Source of the DNA: Streptosporangium brasiliense
GTDB taxonomy: Bacteria; Actinomycetota; Actinomycetes; Streptosporangiales; Streptosporangiaceae
NCBI RefSeq assembly: GCF_030811595.1
Contig: NZ_JAUSRB010000002.1
Span: forward strand, 1,240,001-1,304,000
Reading direction: 5' to 3'
Length of the DNA stretch: 64,000 nucleotides
Positions 44,067 through 52,823 of the stretch are shown piece by piece. Numbering within the stretch: the stretch's first letter is position 1; each line of letters starts with the position of its first letter. Both the position numbers and the translations under genes were made by a program. The notes below the pieces were generated by a model. The model saw nothing but the letters and a program-made list of their open reading frames with translations. It did no database searches and was not told the origin of the DNA.

Positions 44067-45332
44067 CTACGACGGAGCCTGGGAGCGGAGGGCCCGGACG
44101 CTCATGTAGTCGTTGTCCTGGTCGAGGTCCAGGGCCTGACCGCTCAGGTAGTCGACGCCGTCGACGTAGCTGTACGGCTGCATGAACGAGCCCGCCCGCA
44201 CGTCCCGGTAAAGGCGCGCCAACGGGTGGTCGCCCGAATAGGAAAGGCCGCCGACCATCGTGAGGCAGTCGTTGACGACCCGCATGGACAGCTCGTTGAC
44301 CGTCATCTTGGCGTACTGGAACGGCGTCATCATGCGCCGCCCGCGCTCGTCGAGATCCCCGGTCAGGTCGTCGGAGAGGGCGTCGGCGTTGAGCAGCGCG
44401 GCGCCGGCCGCCGTCCGCAGGGCGTAGAGCCGGGCGTCCGTCTCGGCGATGAGGGTGCGCGCCGCGGCGGGGACGCCCGACGACCGGCGGGCGCAGATGC
44501 CGACCGCGATGTCCCGGGCCGCCTGGGCGGCGCCGGCGTAGATCCCCAGCATGGTGATCGAGCTGACCGTCTGCCCGGCCAGTACGGCGTCGCGGCGCGC
44601 GCCGACCTCGCCGCGGTCGAGGATGTCCGTCGCCGGGACGGGACACCTGTCGAAGACGATGTCGAGCGTGCCGGAGGCCCGCATCCCGAGGCCGTCCCAG
44701 TTGTCCAGCACCGTGAGCCCGGGGGTGTCGCGGTGCACGACGGGCACGGCCAGCGTCCCCGGCCCCTCCTCGGCCCGCTTCAGCGCGTGCACGAAGAAGT
44801 GCGTGGCGATCGGCGCCATGCTCACCAGGGTCTTGCGGCCCGACAGCAGCCAGCCGCCCGACCCGTCGGGGGTCAGCTCGGTGACCGCGCCCGGAGCGTC
44901 CTTCAGCCCGCCGCAGACGGCCGCCTCGCCCGTCGCCATCGACCGCAGCAACCGCTCGGCCAGTTCCCGGACGTGCGCGGGGCCGTGGCGCCATTCGTAG
45001 GTCAGCGTGAGCCCGCGGCTCAACTGCACGTGCAGCGCCAACGCCGTCGAGGCGTCGGCCTCGGCGAGCGCGACCAGCCCCACCGCCACGTCGTACATCT
45101 TGCCGACGCCGAGACCGCCCAGTTCCTTGGGCACGGTCGCGCCCATCAGACCGGTCTTGGCGAAACCCTCGAAGGTCTCGACGGGGAAGGTTCCGGCCCG
45201 GTCGTTGCCACCGGCCTCGTCCCGGATCCGCGAGTCGAAACCGGTCAGCAGGCCGACCATGGTCCGGCCCTCCGGCGTGATCGGTGCCCGTAAATCTACC
45301 GCCGCCCACGAATGCACGGTCTCAGTTGACAT
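44067..45332 (-). CDS. evdC: nitrososynthase (flavin monooxygenase, ORF36/EvdC type)
   Basis: 421-aa protein of the acyl-CoA dehydrogenase fold, but without the acyl-CoA catalytic Glu context. It has [18 protein letters not shown] and [32 protein letters not shown] C-terminal pieces (about 355-385). Homologues EvdC/ORF36, RubN8, KijD3 and DnmZ oxidise dTDP-3-amino sugars to hydroxylamine and nitroso products with reduced flavin. Adjacent to the aminotransferase and C-methyltransferase, it marks this as an evernitrose-type cluster. Avilamycins lack this sugar. A separate flavin reductase is not seen nearby. Confidence 0.9.
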   Translation of the reverse strand: MSTETVHSWAAVDLRAPITPEGRTMVGLLTGFDSRIRDEAGGNDRAGTFPVETFEGFAKTGLMGATVPKELGGLGVGKMYDVAVGLVALAEADASTALALHVQLSRGLTLTYEWRHGPAHVRELAERLLRSMATGEAAVCGGLKDAPGAVTELTPDGSGGWLLSGRKTLVSMAPIATHFFVHALKRAEEGPGTLAVPVVHRDTPGLTVLDNWDGLGMRASGTLDIVFDRCPVPATDILDRGEVGARRDAVLAGQTVSSITMLGIYAGAAQAARDIAVGICARRSSGVPAAARTLIAETDARLYALRTAAGAALLNADALSDDLTGDLDERGRRMMTPFQYAKMTVNELSMRVVNDCLTMVGGLSYSGDHPLARLYRDVRAGSFMQPYSYVDGVDYLSGQALDLDQDNDYMSVRALRSQAPS

Positions 45333-45520
45333 TGCGCGTTTCCGTTTCCGCAGTTCCGACCCGGCCCATGTCGAGCCGTCACGACGCCCTCGACACAGGG
45401 AACCACAAAATATATGAAAGATGGTTAGCGGGAAGGCTTCAAAGCGGGGATGATCAAGAAGTCTAGGCGAATCCCTCGATCTAATCGGGCTCCGGGATCT
45501 GCATTGTGTGGCCGCAGCTC

Positions 45521-45544
45521 GGTCGGATATATATTCAGCCGACC
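45521..45544 (+). promoter_or_regulatory. hairpin in the leader of the GT gene
   Basis: GGTCGG and CCGACC flank a 12-base AT-rich loop (ATATATATTCAG), ending 15 bp before the GTG at 45560. The ATATAT segment could itself be a -10 region. Either an operator or a leader structure next to the ribosome site. Confidence 0.4.
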
Positions 45545-45559
45545 CTGACCGGAGGACTT

Positions 45560-46699
45560 GTGAAGATACTTTTTATCTCGGGGCCGACGAAGTCGAGCGT
45601 ATTCGGTCTCGCGCCGCTCGCGATCGCGGCGCGAGGGAGTGGTCACCAGGTCGTCCTGGCCTCGACGCGGGAAGCCGTGTCCGCGGCCCTGGGCATCGGC
45701 GTGCCGGCGTTCTCCACGACCCCGTTGTCGCTGACGGAGCTGATGACGCTCGACCGCGCGGGAGAGCCGCTGCGGATCCCGCAGGACGAGGCGGAGCTGC
45801 CCGTCTTCGTCGGCCACATGTTCGGGCGGCTGGCCGCCGCCGGTCTCGACCCGCTGCGCGACCTGGTGACCGGCTGGCGGCCCGACCTCATCGTCGGCGG
45901 GCCGCACGCCTACGTCGCGCCCCTCCTGTCCGCCGAGTTCGGCCTGCCCTGCGTGCGGCACCTGCTGACCGGCAACGCGATCGACAGGGAGGGGACCCAC
46001 CCGGGCGTCGAGGAGGAGCTCCGTCCCGAGCTGGACAGGTTGGGGCTCGACCACGTCCCCGGCTTCGACATGGCCGTCGACATCTTCCCGGAGAGCACCA
46101 GGCCCGACGGCGCCACGCCCGCGCAGCCCATGCGGTGGATACCGACGAACGAGCAGTGCCCGCTCCAACCGTGGATGTGCTCCCGGGGGGAACGCCGCCG
46201 GGTGCTCGTGACCGCGGGAAGCCTGGCGACGCCCACGCACAACTTCGGCTTCCTGCGTGGCCTGACCGACGCCCTCACGGAGCTGGACGTGGAGGTCGTC
46301 ATCGCGGCGCCGGAGGAGGTGGGCGAGGAGCTGCGCGCCGAACGCGGCGTCGCCCACGCGGGCTGGGTCCCCATGGACGTGGTGCTGCCCACCTGCGATC
46401 TCATCGTCCATCACTCCGGCACGATGACCGCGCTGACGGCGCTGCACGCCGGCGTCCCGCAACTGATCATCCCGCAGGAGAGCAGGTTCACGGACTGGGC
46501 GCGGATGCTGTCCGCCCGGGGCGTCGCGATGACGCTGCCACCCGGGCAGGACACGCCCGACGCCGTCGCGGCGGCCGGCCGGGAGCTGCTGGGGAACCCC
46601 TCCTACACCGAGGGGGCGCGCGCGATCGCCCGAGAGATCGCCGAGATGCCCCTGCCCGCCGAGGTCCTCGGCGTTCTGGAAAAGCTCGTGACAGCCTAG
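45560..46699 (+). CDS. GT1-family (macrolide-type) glycosyltransferase
   Basis: 379-aa GT-B protein with N-terminal MKILFISGPTKSSVFGL. The C-terminal donor site is HHSGTMTALTALHAGVPQLI, equivalent to the HHGGAGT motif of antibiotic glycosyltransferases. GGAGG five bases before GTG 45560. Divergent from the nitrososynthase operon across a 227-bp AT-rich gap (45333-45559), it could transfer evernitrose, but donor choice is not visible. Seven bases separate it from the next epimerase gene. Confidence 0.87.
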   Translation: MKILFISGPTKSSVFGLAPLAIAARGSGHQVVLASTREAVSAALGIGVPAFSTTPLSLTELMTLDRAGEPLRIPQDEAELPVFVGHMFGRLAAAGLDPLRDLVTGWRPDLIVGGPHAYVAPLLSAEFGLPCVRHLLTGNAIDREGTHPGVEEELRPELDRLGLDHVPGFDMAVDIFPESTRPDGATPAQPMRWIPTNEQCPLQPWMCSRGERRRVLVTAGSLATPTHNFGFLRGLTDALTELDVEVVIAAPEEVGEELRAERGVAHAGWVPMDVVLPTCDLIVHHSGTMTALTALHAGVPQLIIPQESRFTDWARMLSARGVAMTLPPGQDTPDAVAAAGRELLGNPSYTEGARAIAREIAEMPLPAEVLGVLEKLVTA

Positions 46700-46706
46700 G
46701 AGCGAC

Positions 46707-47645
46707 ATGCGCGTGCTCGTGACCGGCGGAGCCGGGTTCATCGGGTCCCACCTCACCGACGCCTTGCTCGAACGCGGCGACGCCGTCACCGTCCTCGACG
46801 ACCTGTCCACCGGCCTGGCCGGACGGCTGGACCCGGGGGTCGCCGTCCACCGGGAGTCGGTCACCGACGCCGTGGCGCTCACCCGGCTGGCCGAGCGGAT
46901 CCGCCCGGAGGTGATCTGCCATCTCGCGGCCCGGATCGACGTCAGGGCCTCGGTCGCCGACCCCGCGGCCGACGCCGGGGTCAACGTGGTCGGCACCATC
47001 AACGTGCTGGAAGCGGCCCGCGCGGTCGACGCCCGGGTCGTCTTCGCCTCCACCGGCGGCGCCCTGTACGGGGCGGACGCCGAGATCCCCTCTCCGGAAG
47101 GGCTGACACCCGAGCCGGAGGCCCCCTACGGGACGGCCAAGTACTGCGCCGAGCAGTACATCGGCCTGTACAACCGGCTCTACGGCACCGGCCACACCGT
47201 GCTCCGGCTCGGCAACGTGTACGGCCCGCGCCAGGATCCGGCGGGGGAGGCCGGCGTCGTGGCGATCTTCTGCGGCCGGGTCCTGCTCGGGCGGCGGCCG
47301 ACCGTGTTCGGCGACGGCGCCCAGACCCGCGACTACGTCTACGTCGGCGACATCGTCGAGGCGTTCCGCACCGCCGTCGACCACGGGCGGCCCGGGGTGT
47401 GGAACATCGGCACCGGCGTCCCGACCAGCGTCCTGGATCTCCTGGAGCTCATCGGGCGGACCGCCGGCCATGCCCCGGAACCGCTGTTCGCCCCCGCCCG
47501 CCCCGGCGAGCTGCAGCACTCCGCCCTGGACGTCACCCGCGCCACCGCCGAGCTGAAATGGTGCGCCCGCACCTCCCTCGCGGCCGGGATCGCCAAGACC
47601 TACAAGTGGGCCGAGGCCGGCGAACCGATTGACGCCAAGTGCTGA
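46707..47645 (+). CDS. NDP-sugar epimerase/dehydratase (GalE-like SDR)
   Basis: 312-aa extended SDR: GGAGFIGSHLTDAL, FASTGGALYG and PYGTAKYCAEQY (YxxxK), NVYGPRQDP. It resembles actinobacterial UDP-glucose 4-epimerases. Context between a GT and the E1 subunits suggests it prepares the sugar that receives the two-carbon branch, or a galacto/lyxo unit. GGAG lies just before the ATG. Confidence 0.82.
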   Translation: MRVLVTGGAGFIGSHLTDALLERGDAVTVLDDLSTGLAGRLDPGVAVHRESVTDAVALTRLAERIRPEVICHLAARIDVRASVADPAADAGVNVVGTINVLEAARAVDARVVFASTGGALYGADAEIPSPEGLTPEPEAPYGTAKYCAEQYIGLYNRLYGTGHTVLRLGNVYGPRQDPAGEAGVVAIFCGRVLLGRRPTVFGDGAQTRDYVYVGDIVEAFRTAVDHGRPGVWNIGTGVPTSVLDLLELIGRTAGHAPEPLFAPARPGELQHSALDVTRATAELKWCARTSLAAGIAKTYKWAEAGEPIDAKC

Positions 47646-47663
47646 TTCTCTGGTGTTTTTCTC

Positions 47664-47693
47664 AGTTTTTCCCGATCTTTCATCGCATATAGT
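47664..47693 (+). promoter_or_regulatory. possible promoter for the E1 operon
   Basis: TTTTTC (47664-47669) and TATAGT (47688-47693) are spaced about 18 bp, in an AT-rich 51-bp gap after 47645. The TATAGT box stands only a few bases before an in-frame ATG (47697), which favours the later TTG start or a leaderless message. Confidence 0.4.
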
Positions 47694-47729
47694 TAAATGT
47701 CCATGATTCCCATCGGGAAAGGGAGTTCT

Positions 47730-48710
47730 TTGACGAGCACGCCAGAACGATCCCGACGCCTTTACCGAGAGATGCGCCTGATCCGGGAATTCGAAGAACG
47801 GTGCTTCGAAATGGCCCTTTCCGGAGAACTGGTGGGCGGAATTCATCCGTACATCGGCCAGGAGGCCGTCGCGGTGGGCGTGTGCTCCCAGTTGGACGTC
47901 CAGGACGTCATCACCAGCACGCACCGCGGGCACGGGCACGTGCTGGCCAAGGGGGCCGATCCGAAACGGATGCTGGCCGAGCTGTACGGCACCACCGAGG
48001 GTCTCAACCGGGGCCGCGGCGGCTCGATGCACGCCGCCGACGTCAGCCTCGGCATCTTCGGCGCGAACGGGATCGTGGGCGCGGGCGCGCCCATCGCGAC
48101 CGGCGCGGCCTGGGCGGCCCGGCGGGCCGGCCGGGAGCAGGTGGCGGTGAGCTTCTTCGGGGACGGCGCGCTGAGCCAGGGGGTCGTCCTGGAGGCGTTC
48201 AACCTGGCGGCGCTCTGGTCGCTGCCCGTCGTGTTCGTCTGCGAGAACAACGGCTACGCGACCAGCCTGCCGGTCGGCAGGGGCCTGGCGGGCGATCCGG
48301 TACGGCGGGCGGCGGGCTTCGGCATGACGGCGTGGTCGGTCGACGGCATGGACGTCGAGACGGTGGCCGAGGCGGCCGCCGCGGCGGTCGACGGGTGCCG
48401 CCGCGGCGCGGGCCCCTACTTCCTGGAGTGCAAGACTTACCGGTTCCACGGTCACCACTCCTTCGAGCAGCAGGTGGGCATCGACTACCGGGAGGGCGAC
48501 GAGGTCGCCCGCTGGCAGGACCGCGACCCGCTGACCCTGCAGCGCGACCGCCTCCCAGCGGACGTCGTGGCATCCGTGGACGCCGAGATCGCCGCCCTGG
48601 TCGAGGACGCCGTCGCGTTCGCCCGGTCGAGTCCGGCGCCGGACCCCGGGGACGCGCTGGAGTATCTCTACGCCGGCCCGATCGCCGCGCGGCCGGGGTC
48701 GGTGCTCTGA
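47730..48710 (+). CDS. pyruvate dehydrogenase-like E1 alpha subunit
   Basis: About 326 aa, thiamine-diphosphate-dependent E1 alpha. The ThDP/Mg motif is GDGALSQG...ENNGYATS (GDG-N-NN pattern), and the N-terminal helix is YREMRLIREFEERC. Avilamycin clusters carry a similar pair (AviB1/AviB2) for the two-carbon acetyl branch of the eurekanate sugar acid, so acyl-anion transfer from pyruvate to a keto-sugar is the inferred reaction. TTG 47730 follows GGGAG by four bases; ATG 47697 or 47703 would add up to 11 residues. No E2 or E3 gene is near, which fits a direct transferase. TGATG overlap with the beta subunit. Confidence 0.88.
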   Translation: MTSTPERSRRLYREMRLIREFEERCFEMALSGELVGGIHPYIGQEAVAVGVCSQLDVQDVITSTHRGHGHVLAKGADPKRMLAELYGTTEGLNRGRGGSMHAADVSLGIFGANGIVGAGAPIATGAAWAARRAGREQVAVSFFGDGALSQGVVLEAFNLAALWSLPVVFVCENNGYATSLPVGRGLAGDPVRRAAGFGMTAWSVDGMDVETVAEAAAAAVDGCRRGAGPYFLECKTYRFHGHHSFEQQVGIDYREGDEVARWQDRDPLTLQRDRLPADVVASVDAEIAALVEDAVAFARSSPAPDPGDALEYLYAGPIAARPGSVL

Positions 48711-49672
48711 TGGCGCCCCTGGCCTACATCACCGCGCTGCACCAGGCGCTGCGCGACGAGATGGCCCGCGACGAGCGGGTGTGCGTCCTCGGAGAGGACG
48801 TGCGGCTCGGCCTGACCGGCATCACGCAGGGGCTGGCCCAGGCGTACGGCCCGGAACGGGTGGTCGACATGCCGCTCTCCGAGCAGGGGTTCACCAGCCT
48901 CGCCACCGGAGCGGCGATGGCGGGCCAGCGGCCGGTCGTGGAGTTCCAGATCCCCTCGCTGCTCTATCTGGTGTTCGAGCAGATCGCCAACCAGGCGCAC
49001 AAGTTCTCGCTGATGACCGGCGGCCAGGTGAGCGTCCCCGTCACCTACCTGGTGCCCGGCTCGGGTTCACGGTCCGGCATGGCCGGGCAGCACTCCGACC
49101 ACCCCTACAGTCTCTTCGCGCACGTGGGGTCAAGACCGTGGTGCCGGCGACGCCGTCGGACGCCTACGGGCTGCTGGTGTCCGCGATGCGCGACCCCCGA
49201 CCCGGTCGCCGTGTTCGCCCCCACGATGCTGATGGGGACGGCCGAGGAGGTCACCGGCGAACTCGGCCCGGTCCCCCTGGGCAGCGCGCGGGTCCACCGG
49301 GAGGGGACGGACGTCACCGTGGTCGCCGTCGGGCATCTGGTGCCGACCGCGCTGCAGGTCGCGGCCGAACTCGCGGGCGAGGTGTCGATCGAGGTCGTCG
49401 ACCCCCGGACGGTCTACCCCGTCGACTGGGCGACGCTGGGCGAGTCCGTCGCCAAGACCGGGCGGCTGGTGGTGATGGACGACTCCAACCGGATGTGCGG
49501 CCTCGGCGGCGAGATCCTGGCCACGGCGGCCGAGGAGTACGCGCTGGTCGCTCCGCCGAAGCGGGTGTCGCGGCCGGACGGGGCCGTCATCCCCTACGCG
49601 CTCGCGCTGGACCACGCGCTGCTGCCCAGCGCAGCGCAGCTCACCGAGGCCGTCCGTGCCGTGCTGAAGTAA
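48710..49672 (+). CDS. pyruvate dehydrogenase-like E1 beta subunit, with two compensating frameshifts
   Basis: 320-aa as read. E1 beta features: GEDVRLGLTGITQG, PLSEQGFTSLATGAAM, SMAGQHSDH-type loop, and C-terminal LALDHALLPS. From 49127 to 49197 the reading frame gives a basic Arg/Cys/Pro-rich stretch, but the +1 frame gives KTVVPATPSDAYGLLVSAMR, the expected conserved segment. One G is missing in the run at 49126-49129 and one C is extra in the run at 49194-49198. The net frame is kept. Either two sequencing errors or a real 23-residue scramble. Partner of the alpha subunit. Confidence 0.85.
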   Translation: MAPLAYITALHQALRDEMARDERVCVLGEDVRLGLTGITQGLAQAYGPERVVDMPLSEQGFTSLATGAAMAGQRPVVEFQIPSLLYLVFEQIANQAHKFSLMTGGQVSVPVTYLVPGSGSRSGMAGQHSDHPYSLFAHVGSRPWCRRRRRTPTGCWCPRCATPDPVAVFAPTMLMGTAEEVTGELGPVPLGSARVHREGTDVTVVAVGHLVPTALQVAAELAGEVSIEVVDPRTVYPVDWATLGESVAKTGRLVVMDDSNRMCGLGGEILATAAEEYALVAPPKRVSRPDGAVIPYALALDHALLPSAAQLTEAVRAVLK

Positions 49673-49690
49673 GAAGTAAGGAGACAGGCG

Positions 49691-50728
49691 ATGGCATCCG
49701 TACGCCCGCCGCGCGTCGCGACGATCACGGTGGGGACGAACGAGATCAAATGGCTGGACCGCGGCCTGGGATCCCTGCTGGACAGCGACGTCACCGGCTT
49801 CGAGCTGGACGTGCACTACGTCGACAACGCCTCGTCGGACGGCAGCGTCGAGCACGTGGAGCACGAGTTCCCCGGGGTGAGGATCACCCGTAACTCCCGG
49901 AACCTGGGCTTCACCGGGGCCAACAACGTCGGCATCCGCGCGGCGCTGGCGGACGGCGCCGACTACGTGTTCCTGGTCAACCCCGACACCTGGACGCCGC
50001 CCGACCTGATCCGCGGCCTGGTCGAGTTCGCCGAGAAGTGGCCGCAGTACGGGATCATCGGGCCGTTGCAGTACCGCTACGACCCCGCCTCGACCGAGCT
50101 GCTGGAGTTCAACACCTGGACCCACACCGCCCTCTGGCTGGGCGAGCAGCACACCTTCGCGGGCGACATGCTCGATCACCCCTCGCACGCGGGCGGCCCG
50201 GAGGGGCGCGCGCCCAGGACGCTGGAGCACTCCTACGTCCAGGGGTCGGCGCTCTTCGTCAGGGCCGAGGTGCTGCGCGAGGTGGGCCTGCTCGACGAGG
50301 TCTTCCACACCTACTACGAGGAGGTGGACCTGTGCCGCCGCACCCGCTGGGCGGGCTGGCGGGTGGCCCTGCTCCTCGACCTCGGCATCCAGCACTACGG
50401 CGGGGGCGGCACCCCCGGCGGCAGCACCTACACCCGCGTGAACATGCGGCGTAACCGCTACTACTACCTGTTCACCGACGTGGACTGGGGCCCGTTCAAG
50501 ACGGCCAGGCTCGCCGCCCGCTGGTTCGTCTCCGACCTCATGGGCAACGGCGTGGGCGGCCGGACCACGCCGGCCACGGGGACCAGGGAGACCGTGGAGG
50601 CAGTGGGGTGGCTCGCCCGCCGGGTGCCCGTCATCCTGGACCGCCGCGTGCGCCATCGCTCGTTGCGGGCCCGCGGCCGGCGGTCGCCGGCGGTGCGCGC
50701 GGAGCGGGAGAGGCCGGTGGACGGGTGA
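49691..50728 (+). CDS. GT2-family glycosyltransferase
   Basis: 345-aa GT-A glycosyltransferase of the rhamnosyltransferase-like GT2 group: VDNASSDGS near residue 40, NLGFTGANN, and the DxD-like NPDTW. The acceptor/catalytic region is HSYVQGSALFVRAEVLREVGLLDE with YYEEVDLCRR. GT2 enzymes are inverting. AAGGAG lies 11 bases before the ATG. The C-terminal 30 residues are Arg-rich. Overlaps the next GT gene by four bases. Confidence 0.87.
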   Translation: MASVRPPRVATITVGTNEIKWLDRGLGSLLDSDVTGFELDVHYVDNASSDGSVEHVEHEFPGVRITRNSRNLGFTGANNVGIRAALADGADYVFLVNPDTWTPPDLIRGLVEFAEKWPQYGIIGPLQYRYDPASTELLEFNTWTHTALWLGEQHTFAGDMLDHPSHAGGPEGRAPRTLEHSYVQGSALFVRAEVLREVGLLDEVFHTYYEEVDLCRRTRWAGWRVALLLDLGIQHYGGGGTPGGSTYTRVNMRRNRYYYLFTDVDWGPFKTARLAARWFVSDLMGNGVGGRTTPATGTRETVEAVGWLARRVPVILDRRVRHRSLRARGRRSPAVRAERERPVDG

Positions 50729-51774
50729 ACCGGGCTCGGATCCTCATCTCCGGGAACTTCCACTGGCAGGCGGGATTCAGCCAGACCGTGGCCGCCTACG
50801 TGCGGGCGGCGGAGGAGGTGGGCTGCGAGATCCGCGTCAGCGCGCCGCTGTCGCGGATGGACGCCGAGGTGCCGCGGCACCTGCCGGTCGAGCAGGACGT
50901 CCGCTGGGGCACGCATCTGGTCCTCATGTTCGAGGCCAGGCAGTTCCTGACCGCGGACCAGATCGAGCTGGCCGGCTCGTTCCCCAGGGACCGCCGGCTG
51001 ATCGTCGACTTCGACGGGCACTGGGGAGCCGGGGAGGACGCCGCCGGCGACAGCGCGTCGAACAAGTACTCCGTCGAGAGCTGGCGCCTGCTCTACTCCA
51101 CGCTGAGCGATCTGGTCCTCCAGCCCAAGGTGTCCGGGCCGTTGCCCCCGGGAGCGGAGTTCTTCAAGTGCTTCGGGCTGCCCCGGGCCGTGTCGCACCC
51201 GCTGGAGCTCGGCCGCAAGCGTGACTACGACCTCCAGTACATCGGCAGCAACTGGTGTCGCTGGGAGCCGCTCGCCGAGGTCGTGGAGGCCGCGGCGCGG
51301 GCCCGGCCGCCGCTGCGCCGGCTACGGGTCTGCGGCCGCTGGTGGGAGGGCGAGACCTGCCCCGGGTTCGAGGACATCACCTCCGGCGAGCCGGGCTGGC
51401 TGCGCCGGCGAGGCGTCGAGGTCCACCCGCCGGTGCCCTTCGACCACGTCATCCAGGAGATGGGCCGGGCGTTGATCTCGCCGATCCTCGTCAGCCCGAT
51501 GGTGACCAGGACGGGCCTGCTCACCGCCCGGCTGTTCGAGACGCTCGCCTCGGGCAGCCTGCCCGTGCTGCCGGCCGAGGCGGAGTTCATGGCCCCCGTC
51601 TACGGCGACGACGCCGCGCACCTGACGCTGGGCGCCGACCCCGCCGCCGTGCTCACCCGCCTGACCGCGGACTACGAACACCACGCGCGGATCGTGGGCG
51701 GCGTCCAGGACCGGCTGCGCGTCGAGTACGGCTACCGCCGCGTGCTCGAAGACCTGCTGAGCTTCTTCCGCTGA
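50725..51774 (+). CDS. GT-B glycosyltransferase, CgeB-like
   Basis: 349-aa protein with a weakly conserved N-terminal half and a GT4-like C-terminal domain: YIGSNWCRWEPL, VEVHPPVPFDHV, and LTARLFETLASGSLPVLP, the phosphate-binding region of retaining GT-B enzymes. Similar proteins are annotated as CgeB or spore-maturation-type glycosyltransferases. GTG start inside a GTGA overlap. Sits between a GT2 and a GT4 gene in one operon, so successive chain extension by the three is likely. Confidence 0.78.
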   Translation: MNRARILISGNFHWQAGFSQTVAAYVRAAEEVGCEIRVSAPLSRMDAEVPRHLPVEQDVRWGTHLVLMFEARQFLTADQIELAGSFPRDRRLIVDFDGHWGAGEDAAGDSASNKYSVESWRLLYSTLSDLVLQPKVSGPLPPGAEFFKCFGLPRAVSHPLELGRKRDYDLQYIGSNWCRWEPLAEVVEAAARARPPLRRLRVCGRWWEGETCPGFEDITSGEPGWLRRRGVEVHPPVPFDHVIQEMGRALISPILVSPMVTRTGLLTARLFETLASGSLPVLPAEAEFMAPVYGDDAAHLTLGADPAAVLTRLTADYEHHARIVGGVQDRLRVEYGYRRVLEDLLSFFR

Positions 51775-51784
51775 GGAGACCGCG

Positions 51785-52807
51785 ATGGAACCGCTGACGA
51801 TCGCGTTGGTCAACGTGCCGCTGCGGCTGCCCACCGACACGCGGAAGTGGATCACCGTCCCCCCGCAGGGATACGGCGGCATCCAGTGGGTGGTGGCGAA
51901 CCTCATGAACGGCCTGCTGGAGCTCGGGCACGAGGTCTTCCTGCTCGGCGCCCCGGGGAGCCCGGTCACCCATCCGCGCCTCACGGTCGTGCCCGCCGGG
52001 GAGCCGGAGGACATCCGGGAGTGGTTGCGCACGGCGCGGGTGGACGTGGTGAACGACCACAGCTGCGGCGCGGTCGACCCCACCGAGTTCCGCCCGGGTG
52101 TGGCCCTGATCAGCTCGCACCACATGACCACGCGCCCGCGCAACACGGCTGGCTGCGTCTACAGCTCGAAGGCGCAGCGGGCACACTGCGGAGGCGGTCC
52201 GGACGCACCGGTGATACCGATCCCGGTGGATCCGGCCAACTACCGGACGGCCACGCGGAAGGAGGACTTCCTGCTGTTCATGGGCAGGATCTCGCCGCAC
52301 AAGGGCGCGCTGGAGGCCGCCGCGTTCGCCCACGCCTGCGGGCGGACCCTCCTGATGGCCGGGCCCGCCTGGGAACCCGACTACCTCGACCGGATCAGAC
52401 GCGACCACGGCGACGCCGTCGAGCTGGTCGGCGAGGTGGGCGGGCCGCGGCGCAACGAGCTGCTGGCGACGGCCGCGGCGGTGCTGGCGCTGTCGCAGCC
52501 GGCCACCGGCCCCTGGGGCGGCATCTGGTGCGAGCCCGGCGCCACGGTGGTCTCCGAGGCCGCCGCCAGCGGCACTCCCGTGGTGGGCACCCGGAACGGC
52601 TGCCTGGCCGAGATCGTGCCGCCGGTGGGCGGGCTGGTGCCGTACGGCTCCGCCTTCGACGGGCACGAGGCCCGCGGGGTCCTGGAACGGCTCCCCGCGC
52701 CCGGCGAGGTCCGGGAGGAGGCCATCCGGCTGTGGGGCCATGTGGAGATCGCCAGGCGCTACGAGGAGGTGTTCCGGGCCGCGCTGGCTGGCGCCTCGTG
52801 GGGCTGA
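51785..52807 (+). CDS. GT4-family glycosyltransferase
   Basis: 340-aa retaining GT-B glycosyltransferase. The N-terminal glycine loop is PPQGYGGIQWVVANL. FMGRISPHKGALEAA marks the donor-domain start, and EPGATVVSEAAASGTPVVG is the E-x7-E type GT4 motif. TGAGGAGA six bases before the ATG. Last gene of the plus-strand run, convergent with the oxygenase gene 16 bp away; no hairpin was recognised in the gap. Confidence 0.88.
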   Translation: MEPLTIALVNVPLRLPTDTRKWITVPPQGYGGIQWVVANLMNGLLELGHEVFLLGAPGSPVTHPRLTVVPAGEPEDIREWLRTARVDVVNDHSCGAVDPTEFRPGVALISSHHMTTRPRNTAGCVYSSKAQRAHCGGGPDAPVIPIPVDPANYRTATRKEDFLLFMGRISPHKGALEAAAFAHACGRTLLMAGPAWEPDYLDRIRRDHGDAVELVGEVGGPRRNELLATAAAVLALSQPATGPWGGIWCEPGATVVSEAAASGTPVVGTRNGCLAEIVPPVGGLVPYGSAFDGHEARGVLERLPAPGEVREEAIRLWGHVEIARRYEEVFRAALAGASWG

Positions 52808-52823
52808 GCCGCCGGCCGCCGGT

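Noticed and set aside
44067..45332. Annotation as a plain acyl-CoA dehydrogenase
   Set aside because: The surrounding aminotransferase, C-methyltransferase and epimerase genes and the C-terminal sequence fit the nitrososynthase branch of that fold.
47730..49672. E1 pair as housekeeping pyruvate or branched-chain dehydrogenase
   Set aside because: No E2 or E3 genes nearby and embedded between glycosyltransferase and epimerase genes, as in avilamycin-type clusters.
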